From contig CM047426.1 in the NCBI GenBank assembly GCA_026168455.1, forward strand, positions 52,063,085 to 52,127,084: 64,000 bases of DNA. Direction: 5' to 3'. The notes beneath the pieces are model-generated. The model had not been told where the DNA came from, ran no database searches, and saw only the letters and a program-made list of their open reading frames with translations. The position numbers were made by a program, and so were the translations under genes. Origin of the DNA: Theocolax elegans (lineage: Eukaryota; Arthropoda; Insecta; Hymenoptera; Cerocephalidae). Shown piece by piece: positions 43,431 to 53,871 of the stretch. The first letter of the stretch is position 1. The number at the start of each line of letters is the position of its first letter.

Positions 43431-44288
43431 ATTATTAAACTATATGAGAGTTCCGTATAAATAGAAGTAATGAACACTTTACGAACCTTTTTTTAATACT
43501 TTGTTTATAATTAAAATTATTCTTATAAGTTAATTAAGAATACTACCGAATTAAATTTTAAAAAAATATGGAAACGCCAAAACTGATAAAGAATTCCGAA
43601 TTATGTTTAAAATTAATTGTTAAACTAATACATATGTGATTTCGTAGAATCTATTTTATAATTTCATACGAACTATTTACGAACTTGCAATGAACTAAAA
43701 TCAGCGGACATTTCTTTATTAACCGATAAAAGACTTTCTTAAAAGTCGCAATGAATTAGTGGATGAATATTTTTCGAACTAATATAGAATACATCTAATT
43801 CTTTCAAAGTTATTTTTCAATTACTATAAACAATTCTAAAATAATTCATTTAGTGAATATTTTTTTAATTCATTCCGAAGCAGCTTGCTGTCTGGGCAAT
43901 AGGCCTGCTTTATTCTAAAGTAAAGTATTTAGTTAAAAATCGTTAAACTCAAAAAAGAAATAAAATGTAAAGTTAATTTAGCAAATAAATGGAAGAATAA
44001 ATAGTTTCGATTACTTCGAGAACATGCAAAGCATGTTGATTTCGAAGATAGTGTGAAAAACGTAGAAAATGCAGGACGTCATGCTGTGCACAAAAATGTA
44101 TTGAAATTTTAATTTTTAAAAAAGTAAATTCGTGATAGACATCTTTTGTTAAAACATGAAGAATAAAAATTAGTATTTGTTACGTCTAGCATACTTGAGA
44201 ATAATTCAGGCAAAGATTTATTAGTCTATATAGCTCGGTAGGACGCCCATGGGATAATTTTACGATAGAGAACAACACGCGTCACTCA
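43431..44288. other. AT-rich right part of the CCCAGACAG element and flank
   Basis: No gene seen. The element's right terminus lies at 43896; the DNA after it resumes the broken direct repeat. Confidence 0.5.
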
Positions 44289-44582
44289 TTGTTAACTTTT
44301 AACAATGATGAAATAGTTAAAGGAAATATGGAAACAAGTCATAGAAGAGTTCGTCAATACCAACATAATGTAACTACGGCAAGGTTGCAGGAAACCACGG
44401 ATATTACACACGATGATATTAATCCAAGCAGAATAAAACTCACTGCAACGGTAGAAGAATCATTCGAAATCCCACTCGAATTTACAAGTTTTATGAAGGG
44501 AACATCAGACACAATTAAGCATTTAACTGAAAAAGCAAACGCGCTAATAGCGCAAATATCAGTCAAAATACGAGATTCGTAG
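44289..44582 (+). pseudogene. Possible gag C-terminal fragment
   Basis: A 97-residue frame with no recognised domain; polar and helical (TSHRRVRQYQHNV, TIKHLTEKANALIAQ). It precedes a protease fragment in the same orientation, so gag is plausible but unproven. Confidence 0.3.
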
Positions 44583-44699
44583 CTAATGACAGTAAGGTTG
44601 CATCAGCCTAAATTTGGTGAAACCCGAGGTAAACTGCAGCCGCTACGAAAGATCTAAATACTAGGTTTGGAAATGAGGACCCTTTGAGTGACAAAGGAA

Positions 44700-45026
44700 C
44701 TCGTTCGTAGATTCAAGTGGGCATAAATGGCTATTGCATACGCGCCTTGTTCAACACGGGAGCATCGCCTATGGTAATGAGCTCAATGGGTCTACAATTG
44801 GCCACAGCCTGTGGCTGTCCACTAATCCCGAGTAATGGAAGGAAAGCGAAGGTACGTCGACCTGCCTTTCGAAATTGCAAGGATAAAACGATATATTCGC
44901 GTAGCCATACTTCCAGACGATCAAATCGACTTTTATGTCGGAGCGGATTTCATTCGTGGATTTAGCGCAGTCTTGGATACAAATAAAAATAAACTTTGGA
45001 TTAAAGCGGCCAACAAGTTGCGCTAG
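44700..45026 (+). pseudogene. Retropepsin fragment with active-site Asp lost
   Basis: IQVGINGYCIRALFNTGASP aligns with the retropepsin active-site strand, but the catalytic D of D-T-G is Asn (codon 44753-44755). A frameshift near 44850 leads to LPFEIARIKRYIRVAILPDD, then FYVGADFIRGF, the second hydrophobic-GAD signature. A decayed LTR-retrotransposon protease; no RT follows because fold-back P begins at about 45038. Confidence 0.65.
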
Positions 45027-45037
45027 AATCTTATTAA

Positions 45038-45569
45038 AAAACTCGAAATTTTTTTAAAAATTTAAATGGGAATTCCCATGTTAATTTTTGTGAATTTTTT
45101 GTCTTTCTTTAAATTATCATAACTTTTTACAGAATTGAAGGCCATAAAAATGCTAAAGACCATTTGAAAGGTATTGCTCCAAGCTATCTTTTAGACTTTT
45201 GGATTACAAAATCAATTGTGGCGCACTTACACTTTTTTCAAGTTAAATATTGACATGTAGTTTATGTAACATTGACCTTGAGATTAGAAATTCTAGCCCA
45301 GAAGGATAAATTCTAAACATAATTAGCAACGAATGTTACATATAATGTTCTATAGTAAAAGTTGATAGATTTTGAATTAAATAGCAATGAACCCAGCTGG
45401 TGTTGAAAAAACTGGAAAAAGTTCACTTTTTGAGGTTAAAATAACTTTTGAGCTAATAGATTCCAGTACCTAAAAATTTTTTTCTGTATTCTGAAAAACA
45501 TTTGCAATGTATACCCAAACTTTGGTAAATTTTAAAATTTTGATCGGACCACTTCACGTGGAATATCCC
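45038..45569. mobile_element. Fold-back P, right half only
   Basis: Matches the right half of 14145-15136 from the centre (AAATTTAAATGGGAATT) to the terminal GATCGGACCACTTCACG...TATCCC. The left arm is missing; a (TA)n run follows. Confidence 0.85.
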
Positions 45570-46309
45570 ATATATATATATATATATTGTAAAACATATT
45601 ATGTTCTTACAAATTTGTACGAACGTGATTAAATATAAAATATTTAGCACTTATGCATACGTATTTATACATATCGTTACATAAATTCAACACTTTACAG
45701 TTTCCTAAGTATTTAAAATATACCACACGTGTGCATATTTCATCGCTGAAAAAGTCAAATGCATTTTCAGTTTGCAGTAAATGTTTATTTACTTGCACCG
45801 GCAGAAGTACATCGAATGTTTTATTTAATTCCAGTACTAATTTTTCCCAAATTTTGTTTTAATTAATTTAGCATATGTTATTAGATATTTCTCTCTTACA
45901 GTTAAATCCTTGAGTCTGCGTAAAGGTAGGTAGCATAATGCTCGGGCTTATTTTCAATCTTTACTTAGCTGCAAGAAATATGTAAATGATGTCCAACCGA
46001 AGTAATTCTAATTTTTATAGCAGATCGATCTCACTTTACACTAGTTCTCGATGAATCCCTTACTGAGATTACAGGTTTTAAAGAACAATACTTATTAATG
46101 GTATGAGTAACTGCCTCTTTTCCATCTTCATTATCAGCTTCGTTGTCTGTCAACCCTATTGAAAATCTGAAGTCAATTCAGCCGGATTTTCGACCCAGAT
46201 TCCAGACTGGTCTATTTGGATTAGCACGTGCTTCGGAGGATTCCTCTATTTGAAGGCTGAACCGAAGGTGCCGGATTTCAGGAGTAACCACCAGATTTCA
46301 GGCCTGAAC
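45570..46309. other. AT-rich spacer
   Basis: (TA)n near 45570, otherwise no supported feature. Confidence 0.5.
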
Positions 46310-46441
46310 CCGGCCCGTTTGGAAAGAGCGGAAAATTTTACGTCCGAAACGGTATTTTTAAATTTTTTCCGTGACCATCAGAAGGTCATTTCAAGGTCAA
46401 ATGCCATGGAACCTGTAATTTCATGGTTATTTAATGGTTAA
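46310..46441. repeat. Partial copy of fold-back Q arm
   Basis: TTTGGAAAGAGCGGAAAATT, CCGAAACGGTATTTTTAAAT and CCGTGACCATCAGAAGGTC repeat 46818-46940 of the adjacent fold-back element. Confidence 0.85.
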
Positions 46442-46606
46442 ACTGCTAGAAACATAAATATGACTTTTTTTATAAACTTAAAATAATCATCCCGAAAAAA
46501 ACTGAAAAAATTCAGGAGAACTACTGGATACCCCTAAAACGTATTCCTACAGTTATAGCAATATTAATTTTTTTCATCTTCGATTTTACAGAGAACCACC
46601 CATATA

Positions 46607-47798
46607 TATACACGATGACCCATTTTAATCGCCCCAACCAAATTTCTCGGACACTACGCTAGCTATAAAAAAATGGTTCAGGAAAAAGGTGTAGAGGACG
46701 ATGGGGGACATCTTTTGGCAAGATTGGTTTTGACCTCGAACTTTATTTTTAAGGCTATTGGAAGGTCAGAGTGGTTTTTTTGTGTTTTAAATGAGGACCC
46801 CTATTTTTGACACCGTATTTGGAAAGAGCGCAAATTTTACGTCCGAAACGGTATTTTGAAATTTTTTCCGTGACCATCAGAACGTCTTTTCAAGGTCAAA
46901 TGCCATGAAACCTGTAATTTCCTCGTTATTTAACTGTTAAACTGCTTTTTTATTTGTTTCATTTATTAAACTTATTCAAGTTCAAATAAAGGTTAAAGCC
47001 CATTTTAATAGCCCCACCTAATTTTCTCGGAATCTACGCTAGTTATGACAAAATATTTCAGTGAAAAGTTGCATAGAACGATGGGGAACATCTTTTGACG
47101 GAAATTCTTTAACCTTTAACTTCATTTTTAAGGTCCTTTGAAGGTCAGAGTTATTTTATGTAAATTGAAATCTCTGCTTTGAGTTTTGGAATGGGATAGA
47201 GCGGGTAAAACTTACTCCCTAATTGGTACCGGAAGCTGGCTTTTGCAACTTTGATAAATTCGATTGATAGTTAACTGTTAAAAATTCTGGAGACGTTAGA
47301 TCTGGTGAACAAGCAGGCTATTTAACTGGACCTCCTCGTTCAATCCATCTGCCATTGTAATGTTATCAACTTTTTAAAAATAATCTGTTTTACCGACTAT
47401 CCAGAGTCCCCCCGAGTAATAATTTTAATCTCTAAAAATGGCTGATTATCAACCAAACGAGATTGTGGATTAAATAACCATGAAATTACAGGATCCATGA
47501 CATTTGACCTTGAAATGATTTTCTGAAGGTCACGGAAAAAATTTCAAAATACCGTTTCGGAGGTAAATTTTCCGCTCTTTCCAAATCCGGTATCAAAAAT
47601 GGGGGTCCTGATTTAAACAAAACCAAAAAAACACTCTGACTTTCAAATAGCCTTGAAAATAAAGTTCAAGGTCAAAACCAATCTTGCCAAAAGATGTCCC
47701 CTATCGTCCTCTACAAATTTTCCCTGAACCATTTTTTCATAGCTAGCGTAGATTCCGAGAAATTTGGTTGAGGCGATTAAAATGGATCACCATGTATA
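46607..47798. mobile_element. Fold-back element Q, 1.2 kb, with internal partial copy
   Basis: Left arm (46607-46940, beginning TATACACGATGACCCATTTT) pairs with the right arm (about 47470-47798). The loop holds a further direct partial copy (46992-47180, CCCATTTTAATAGCCCCACC). Arms carry TTTGGCAAGATTGGTTTTGA and GAGTGTTTTTTTGG-type blocks. No coding sequence. Confidence 0.85.
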
Positions 47799-48500
47799 TT
47801 AAAGTTATGCTTTTAAATTGTACCAAATATAATCGACGAATGATGCGATACCCACAGTCGTGCTTAGTACGCATACGCGCCCCCTCTGTTATCTATTAAC
47901 CTTTAGACTGCCGGCATTTTTGCCTTATAAATTGATATTTTTGATGTGCAAAATTTATACATAAAAATGCCTCATATCTCTAGAGTAGTTGTCCAGGTCA
48001 CAGGTGGCTCATATATGAGCCAGTCCGGCAGTTTAAAGATTAGTCATAGCTTCACGCTATGTGGGTTAGTAGAGATTCAGATACTGACGTTCATTACGAT
48101 AAATGACATGGACGAGTCCACGACTACGAAAGAAGTGGTGAAGGCAATCTCTGCAACATTAATTTAATTTTAATGATTATTAATAAATGCAATATATTTA
48201 ATAAAAATAAACATTAAATTTTAATAATAATTATAATTTAAGTTAAAATATTTATCAAAACAACGTTAAATTAATATTCATATGCAGTAAATCTTTAAAT
48301 GTACGACCTTTACTAATTTATTGAAAGTCGTCAAGCACATGGCTTCATATAATAATTATATATTTTTTGAGATTATTTTCGTTTTCAATATAAGAAAAAC
48401 TACTTATCAGTTATTTTTGGGGTGATGTATCGGAATTTCATCTCATATCTTCAAAGAGAACGCTCAATATTAGTCAAGTAGCTATTGTTTCCCAGGAAAA
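47799..48500. other. No gene seen
   Basis: Short frame 47946-48167 has no recognisable motif. GGCTCATATATGAGCC at 48005-48020 is a 16-bp palindrome. Confidence 0.4.
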
Positions 48501-48529
48501 GCGGAAAATGTAACATCGTTTTTCCCGCG

Positions 48530-49060
48530 GCAGCAGAAAAGCTGCTACAGAATGGGAATCTTTGGATTGGCTAGCTCAACTGCAGGGATTGGTTTCGCGA
48601 AGTGGCCTCGCGATATTTCCGATGTGACGAGATCGGTCACATTGCAAAGGATAAGAAGTAGTATAATCTATGGTGCATGCTGTTAGCAAGCCTGTACAAT
48701 AGCCGCGTTAAGGGTGGCTTATTCTTCTAGAACCATGTTAGATATAGCCCTCTCAGTGATTGTTGGAAACAAGACGTAGTTGTAGCAGTCGGCGATCAAA
48801 CCGAACCATCAAACTGTGGCAGCAGAAATGTGATTCGACGTGATCCGCCAACGCCGCCTTCACCACCAGAGGCGAAGAAGAAGAAGGCGGATGGTGTCAC
48901 GCAGGCTCAATCAAAAGCCCCTGACTAGGCCACAGTAGTAAAAAAAAAGGGAAAAAAGAAGACCGGCAACCAGCCGCAGCAGCAACAACAACTGAAGGAG
49001 GCCAGCAAACCGGCCAAGTGCAACCTGCGGAAGGTCAAGGCTGTACCGGACCTTTAAAGT
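48530..49060 (+). pseudogene. R1-like LINE ORF1 C-terminal zinc-knuckle region
   Basis: In one frame around 48590-48660 the peptide RYFRCDEIGHIAKD resembles the CX2CX4HX4C knuckle at the end of R1/Jockey-type ORF1, with the first Cys lost. A Lys/Pro/Gln-rich tail follows (PPSPPEAKKKKADG, KKGKKKTGNQPQQQQQ) with several breaks. It precedes the endonuclease in the same orientation. Confidence 0.5.
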
Positions 49061-49145
49061 CTGGGAGACATGACGCAATAAAGGCCCCACAGGAGGCTGG
49101 AGTGCCGTCAAAAATAAAAAATAATTAAAGTACTCCAGATTAACC

Positions 49146-50253
49146 TCAACTGATAGCCCAAGACTTTCTGCCCCAGTTGGTCAGAGCAGAGAAGGCAGAC
49201 ATCGTCATCGTCAGCGAGGAGTATAGGGACCGCGAGAGCCCAAGCTGAGTGAAAGACACTACCAGCAAAGCGGCCATCTGGGAGTGTGAAAATCTACATG
49301 TATCCCGCAAGATGGCCGCCTCTATCCCCGGCTTCACCTATGCAGAAGTGGCGGGTGTGCTTATTTACAGGCTGCTACCTTCCGCCCAGTGGCACCATCG
49401 AGGATTTCACGAAGTCCCTGGATGCCATCGTCGACAGCGCACGATCCTCCTATTTGCCCATGGTAATCGGTGATAACTTTAATGCTTGGGCAACGGAATG
49501 GGGCAGCGCAAGAACGAACGTCTGTGACCGTCTTCTTCTCGATGCCTTCTCTACACTGGAATTGGAGATCGTTAACAACGGAACGACTGCCACGTATGTC
49601 AAAGGGGGCAAGTCGTCCGTAGTCGATCTAACCTTCATCGACCCGATCATGGTGGGAGAAAGGCTCGACTGGAAGGTTAGCGATAGATACATGGGTAACA
49701 ACCACCAGGCTATTGTGTACTGGCTCCAGCTGACCAACAGGAGACCCGGGGCTAAACTGCGGCCGGTGAAGAAGAGATGGGCACCAGCTTCCTTTGATCA
49801 AGAGGTGTTTCTTTGCTTCCTGGAGGGGGCAGTGGTGGAAGGAACGCCCAACGAGAGAGTCCGAAATCTTGCGGCGGCTATAACAGCGGCCTGCGATGCA
49901 TCCATCGCCCTCGGACATCGCCCTCTCACTGGTCACTGGATTACCCCCCATCGACTTTATAGCATCCAAGAGAGCTGAAATGGACCGTGGAGCAACGCGT
50001 ACGGAAAAAGAAAAAGACCAGAATTGGGGCCCCAGATGGACCGTCAACACCTATCGGCAATGGCAGCAACGGTGGGATTCAGCCAGCGAGAGTCACTGGA
50101 CACACCGCGTCATTCTTGATATTGCCAGATGGTTGAGCAGGAAGCACGGTGTCGTCACATTTCATCTCACTCAGGTGCTCACAGGTCATGGATGCTCTTG
50201 CAGCTACCTGTGCCACATTAAAGTGTACAGGAGCCCGGAATCTGAATTCTGAA
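49146..50253 (+). pseudogene. R1-clade LINE ORF2: endonuclease fused to C-terminus, RT deleted
   Basis: Endonuclease (APE-like) motifs run from about 49286: YLPPSGTIEDF, VIGDNFNAWATEWGS, TYVKGGKSSVVDLTF and a degraded catalytic NNHQ where SDH is usual. The GD(N)FNAW spacing has one extra residue. After TGHWITP the reading shifts, and from about 50030 the C-terminal signature appears: YRQWQQRWDSAS, HWTHRVI, HGVVTFHLTQVLTGHG and CSYLCHI. The entire RT domain is missing between, so an internal deletion of well over 1 kb lies at about 49960-50010. Frame breaks occur upstream as well (49249-49290). No activity expected. Confidence 0.75.
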
Positions 50254-50560
50254 TCTCATCAGAAGAATTGAAGAGAGAAGAAGAAACGTTGGCAACAACA
50301 GCAGCGTGACGTAATATAGTGCGACGGACCAGATAGGATATAACCGTCCCTCTCGAAGTAATGCCTTACGGCGATTTCCAAGGGGGCAGAATCAGTCGAG
50401 AGGAGAAGCCCTGCCAAGACCAAAGGCAGGGTGGTTTTTTAGTGGGTATGGGTCACGCTGATCGAATCCCACACTCCGTGCGTAAAGAGCATTTTTACTG
50501 CCTCCTTAAAAAAATAAAACACACACATACACACACACACAGACATATATATATATATAT
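50254..50560. other. R1-like LINE 3' flank with (CA)n/(TA)n
   Basis: No gene. CACACACATACACA and (TA)n at about 50519-50560 directly precede LTR-like element 5. Confidence 0.5.
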
Positions 50561-51408
50561 TGTCACGCTGCAGTGGGAATCAGGGTGCAGGTGAATGATT
50601 ATTAATTATTTAAAATAATACAGGTATTTATTACCGTCAAACAATACAAGTGATAGGGTGGGCGCCAATCGCGTTTATACGCGACAAGAACTTTATTGAT
50701 AACTTCCGGGTTATCAAGACTACCGTAGATTCGCTCTGTTGCCGATATCACGATACGCTGTAGGGGAAGAGAGAGCGGAGGAACGGAATCAGAGTCTCAC
50801 ACACACTAGCACTGATACTCGGCGGTACCTTAAGCAACGAGAGTGAATATTCAACCACCTTTTGATGGCGAAGCTCGGATAAACGCCCGATATGCACGCT
50901 CTCGCTCTCTCTCACTCTCTCTCTGTCTCTCTAGCACTCTCTTACTTTCGCAAGATACGCTTGGTATAGCTGCGGCTTTGTTCGTCAGATAATTCGGTCA
51001 AGACCGCGCACCGTAGAGCTCTAGCTCTCGGCGTTCTCGAGAGCCACGATCGTACCACGCGCCTGTGGGTTACGTACCGTACACGCGGTACATCGATATC
51101 GCATCGAGCGCGCGAGTCGATTACCGCTATCTTCATGTAGTACTGGCGCAAGACGCTGTATGGTGTACGGTGCCCTGGTGCTGTTTACGTCTCAGCGATG
51201 CGGTTATAACTTCCTTCCAGGTAACAATTAACTCGTTCCATATTTCTATGCTTCGAATAATTAGTACGGTGTGAGTTTCAGACACGATGCTCACCCGACG
51301 CCGCATCGATGCCCGGTGCTGCCTTGACTCGCTCTCTCCACGACGACGTCGATCTCGGTGACCGATAGACGCTCCTCATACAGCTCCAGGTAAGTGTCTA
51401 GTTGTGCG
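50561..51408 (+). mobile_element. LTR-like element 5, 5' part (truncated)
   Basis: Begins TGTCACGCTGCAGTGGGAATCAGG and aligns along about 850 bp with element 2, including the GATAAC-TTCCGG-GTTATC hairpin, CT tract and CTCTCCACGACGACG block. It stops at about 51408, where a half copy of fold-back P begins, so the 3' end is missing. Confidence 0.75.
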
Positions 51409-51755
51409 GATTATCATAACTTTTTACAGAATTAAAGGCCATAAAAAAGCTACAGACCGTTTAAAAGGTATTACTTCTAACTTTTTTATAGACTTTTGGA
51501 TAAAACAATCAATTGTGGCGTACTTACACTTTTTTCAAGTTGAACCTTGACATGTAGCTTATGCGACATTTACCTTGATATTAAAAAAAGTTGATAGATT
51601 TTGAGTTAAATAGCGATAAACACAGCTAATGTTGAAAACAATTTGAAAAAATTCACTTTGTAAGGTTAGAATAACTTTTCAACAAATAAATTCCATTGTC
51701 TAAAAATTTTTTTGTTTTCTAAAAAACATTTGGAGTGTGTACCCAAATTTTGATG
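51409..51755. mobile_element. Fold-back P, decayed right half
   Basis: From TTATCATAACTTTTTACAG to GTGTGTACCCAAATTTTGAT, similar to the right arm of fold-back P but diverged and with a deletion. Confidence 0.8.
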
Positions 51756-51764
51756 TATATATAT

Positions 51765-52696
51765 GGGGTATTCCACGTGAAGTGGTCCGATCAAAATTTT
51801 AAAATGTACCAAATTTTGGGTACACTTTGCAAATGTTTTTCAGAATACAGAAAAAAATTTTTAGGTACTGGAATCTATTTGCTCAAAAGTTATTCTAACC
51901 TCAAAAAGTGAATTTTTTCATACTTTTTTCAACACCAGCTGGGTTTACCGCTATATAACTCAAAATCTATCAACTTTTACTATATAACATTATATGTAAC
52001 ATTCGTTGCTAATTATATCTAGAATTTATTCTTCTGGGTTAGAATTTCTAATCTCAAGGTCAATGTTACATAAACTACATGTCAATATTCAACTTAAAAA
52101 AAGTGCAAGTGCGCCACCTTTGATTTTTTCATCCAAAAGTCTTAAAGAAAGCTTGGAGCAATACCTTTCAAATGGTCTGTAGCATTTTTATGGCCTTCAA
52201 TTCTGTAAAAAGTTATGACAATTTAAAGAAACACGAAATTTTTTTAAAAATTTAAATGGGAATTACCATGTTAATTTTTGTGAATTTTTTGTCTTTCTTT
52301 AAATTGTCATAACTTTTTACAGAATTGGAGGCCATAAAAATGCTACAGACCATTTGAAAGGTATTGCTCCAAGCTTTCTTTTAAACTTTTGGATGAAAAA
52401 ATCAAAGGTGGCGCACTTGCACTTTTTTCAAGTTGAATATTGACATGTAATTAGCAACGAATGTTACATATAATGTTCTATAGTAAAAGTTGATAGATTT
52501 TGAGTTATATAGCGGTAAACCCAGCTGGTGTTGAAAAAAATATGGAAAAATTCACTTTTTGAGGTTAGAATAACTTTTGAGCAAATAGATTCCAGTACCT
52601 AAAAATTTTTTTCTGTATTCTGAAAAACATTTGCAAAGTGTACCCAAAATTTGGTGCATTTTAAAATTTTGATCGGACCACTTCACGTGGAATACC

Positions 52697-52698
<2 letters not shown>
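51765..52698. mobile_element. Fold-back element P, complete copy 2 (934 bp)
   Basis: GGGGTATTCCACGTGAAG at the left and its complement at the right; full-length inverted repeat, very close to 14145-15136. Flanked by TA runs (left TATATAT, right (AT)n to 52735). Confidence 0.92.
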
Positions 52699-52737
<39 letters not shown>

Positions 52738-52742
<5 letters not shown>

Positions 52743-52883
52743 GTATCTCTGATATGTCGCTCTATAATTGAAAACAAATGTAAGCAAATTTATTAAAAAC
52801 AATTATAATTTTGCGCAGAAATTGAGGTTATGTGTGATCTGTGATTTTTTCAATTATAGAGCGACGCATCAGAGATGCTATTA
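52738..52883. mobile_element. Short MITE, about 146 bp
   Basis: TAATAGTATCTCTGATATGT at the left; the right end is its near-exact complement (TCAATTATAGAGCGACGCAT...). Arms about 34 bp, no coding. Confidence 0.75.
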
Positions 52884-52977
52884 ATTATACGTTTTATTCG
52901 TTTATACTAATGACAAAATAGTAAGTAGTGCAAATAATTTATAATGTAATACAATTGCCACAATATTACTAACATGT

Positions 52978-53387
52978 TGTGACAATGTGCTTTGCACATG
53001 TCAAATAACGAGCTATCGAACCCGCAACGAACACCTACCTACCCATATATAATTCCCTACACCTACCTACCCGCACAGTAAATAAGCCCTACCTCCCCTC
53101 ACAGACTAAAACCCTATCCCAAGCACAGCACACATAAGCATCCGAAGCACTAGGGTGGTCTTGGCGTTGAAGGCCCTGGACAAAGCTCGGTCAGCATCAG
53201 GTAGGCTCCTCCGGGTTTAACACCGTCAAGCAGATGACGCAAGGAGGCTATAAATAAGCAAGCCTCGAGGTCCGCACTGGTCGTAGCGCCTGCTTATTGC
53301 TCTTATATGCTACCGATACCGCGCCGCCTCGCGGTGTCGGTAATGCTGGCATCTATATGACAAGTGGATTAAATCCACCTTGTCACA
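52978..53387 (-). mobile_element. LTR-like element 6, 410 bp, TSD ATGT
   Basis: TGTGACAATGTGCTTTGCAC at the left, AATCCACCTTGTCACA at the right, flanked by ATGT (52974-52977, 53388-53391). The left part matches the 3' end of element 2 in reverse (CCTACCTACC repeats, CCTATCCCAAGCACAGCACAC). Both ends carry GACA...TGTC hairpins. A much shorter derivative. Confidence 0.75.
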
Positions 53388-53871
53388 ATGTATAAGAAGA
53401 TGTTTTGAAAAATATTGTTATGCTGATATTATTAATAAAAGTATAGCCTGATGAGGATGAAAGATATCCATCGAAAAGTCGCCAAATTAAAACATACATG
53501 GTTTGTTCATCAAAATCGAAAAAAACCTAATCCCTTTAAACATATTGAATGAACGATAAAATTATTCTACATGAAAATATACATTAAAAATTGTATTCAA
53601 TTTCTCGAGGATGCTTAATAAGATTTTTAGGAAGTAATCTTATGCAGCATGTATAGCACCTTTTGATATTGACAAGTATCCATTACCTTATCTAACTGCA
53701 CCTTAATTGCATAATAGTCATTTTATTAATACAAATAACCGTGTATTAAACTTTACAAATTGTAAATTTATTCAAAAATTTAAATAAAAAAATAAAAATA
53801 GTTTATTGTACCTCTTATAGTATAATTTAGAAGCACAATTTGAAAATTGGTGTTAAATTAATGTTATATAT
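53388..53871. other. No gene seen
   Basis: AT-rich, no supported feature. Confidence 0.5.

Larger units (their letters stand above)
40155..43896. mobile_element. Terminal-inverted-repeat element CCCAGACAG, 3.7 kb, 3-bp TSD CAA
   Basis: Left end CCCAGACAGTAAAG, right end ...CTGTCTGGG. The flanking CAA (40152-40154, 43897-43899) is confirmed by the empty copy at 39835-39900, which has a single CAA. It contains three 212-bp repeats, a fold-back, a gypsy pol fragment and an N gap. No transposase was recognised, and I do not assign a superfamily. Confidence 0.7.
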
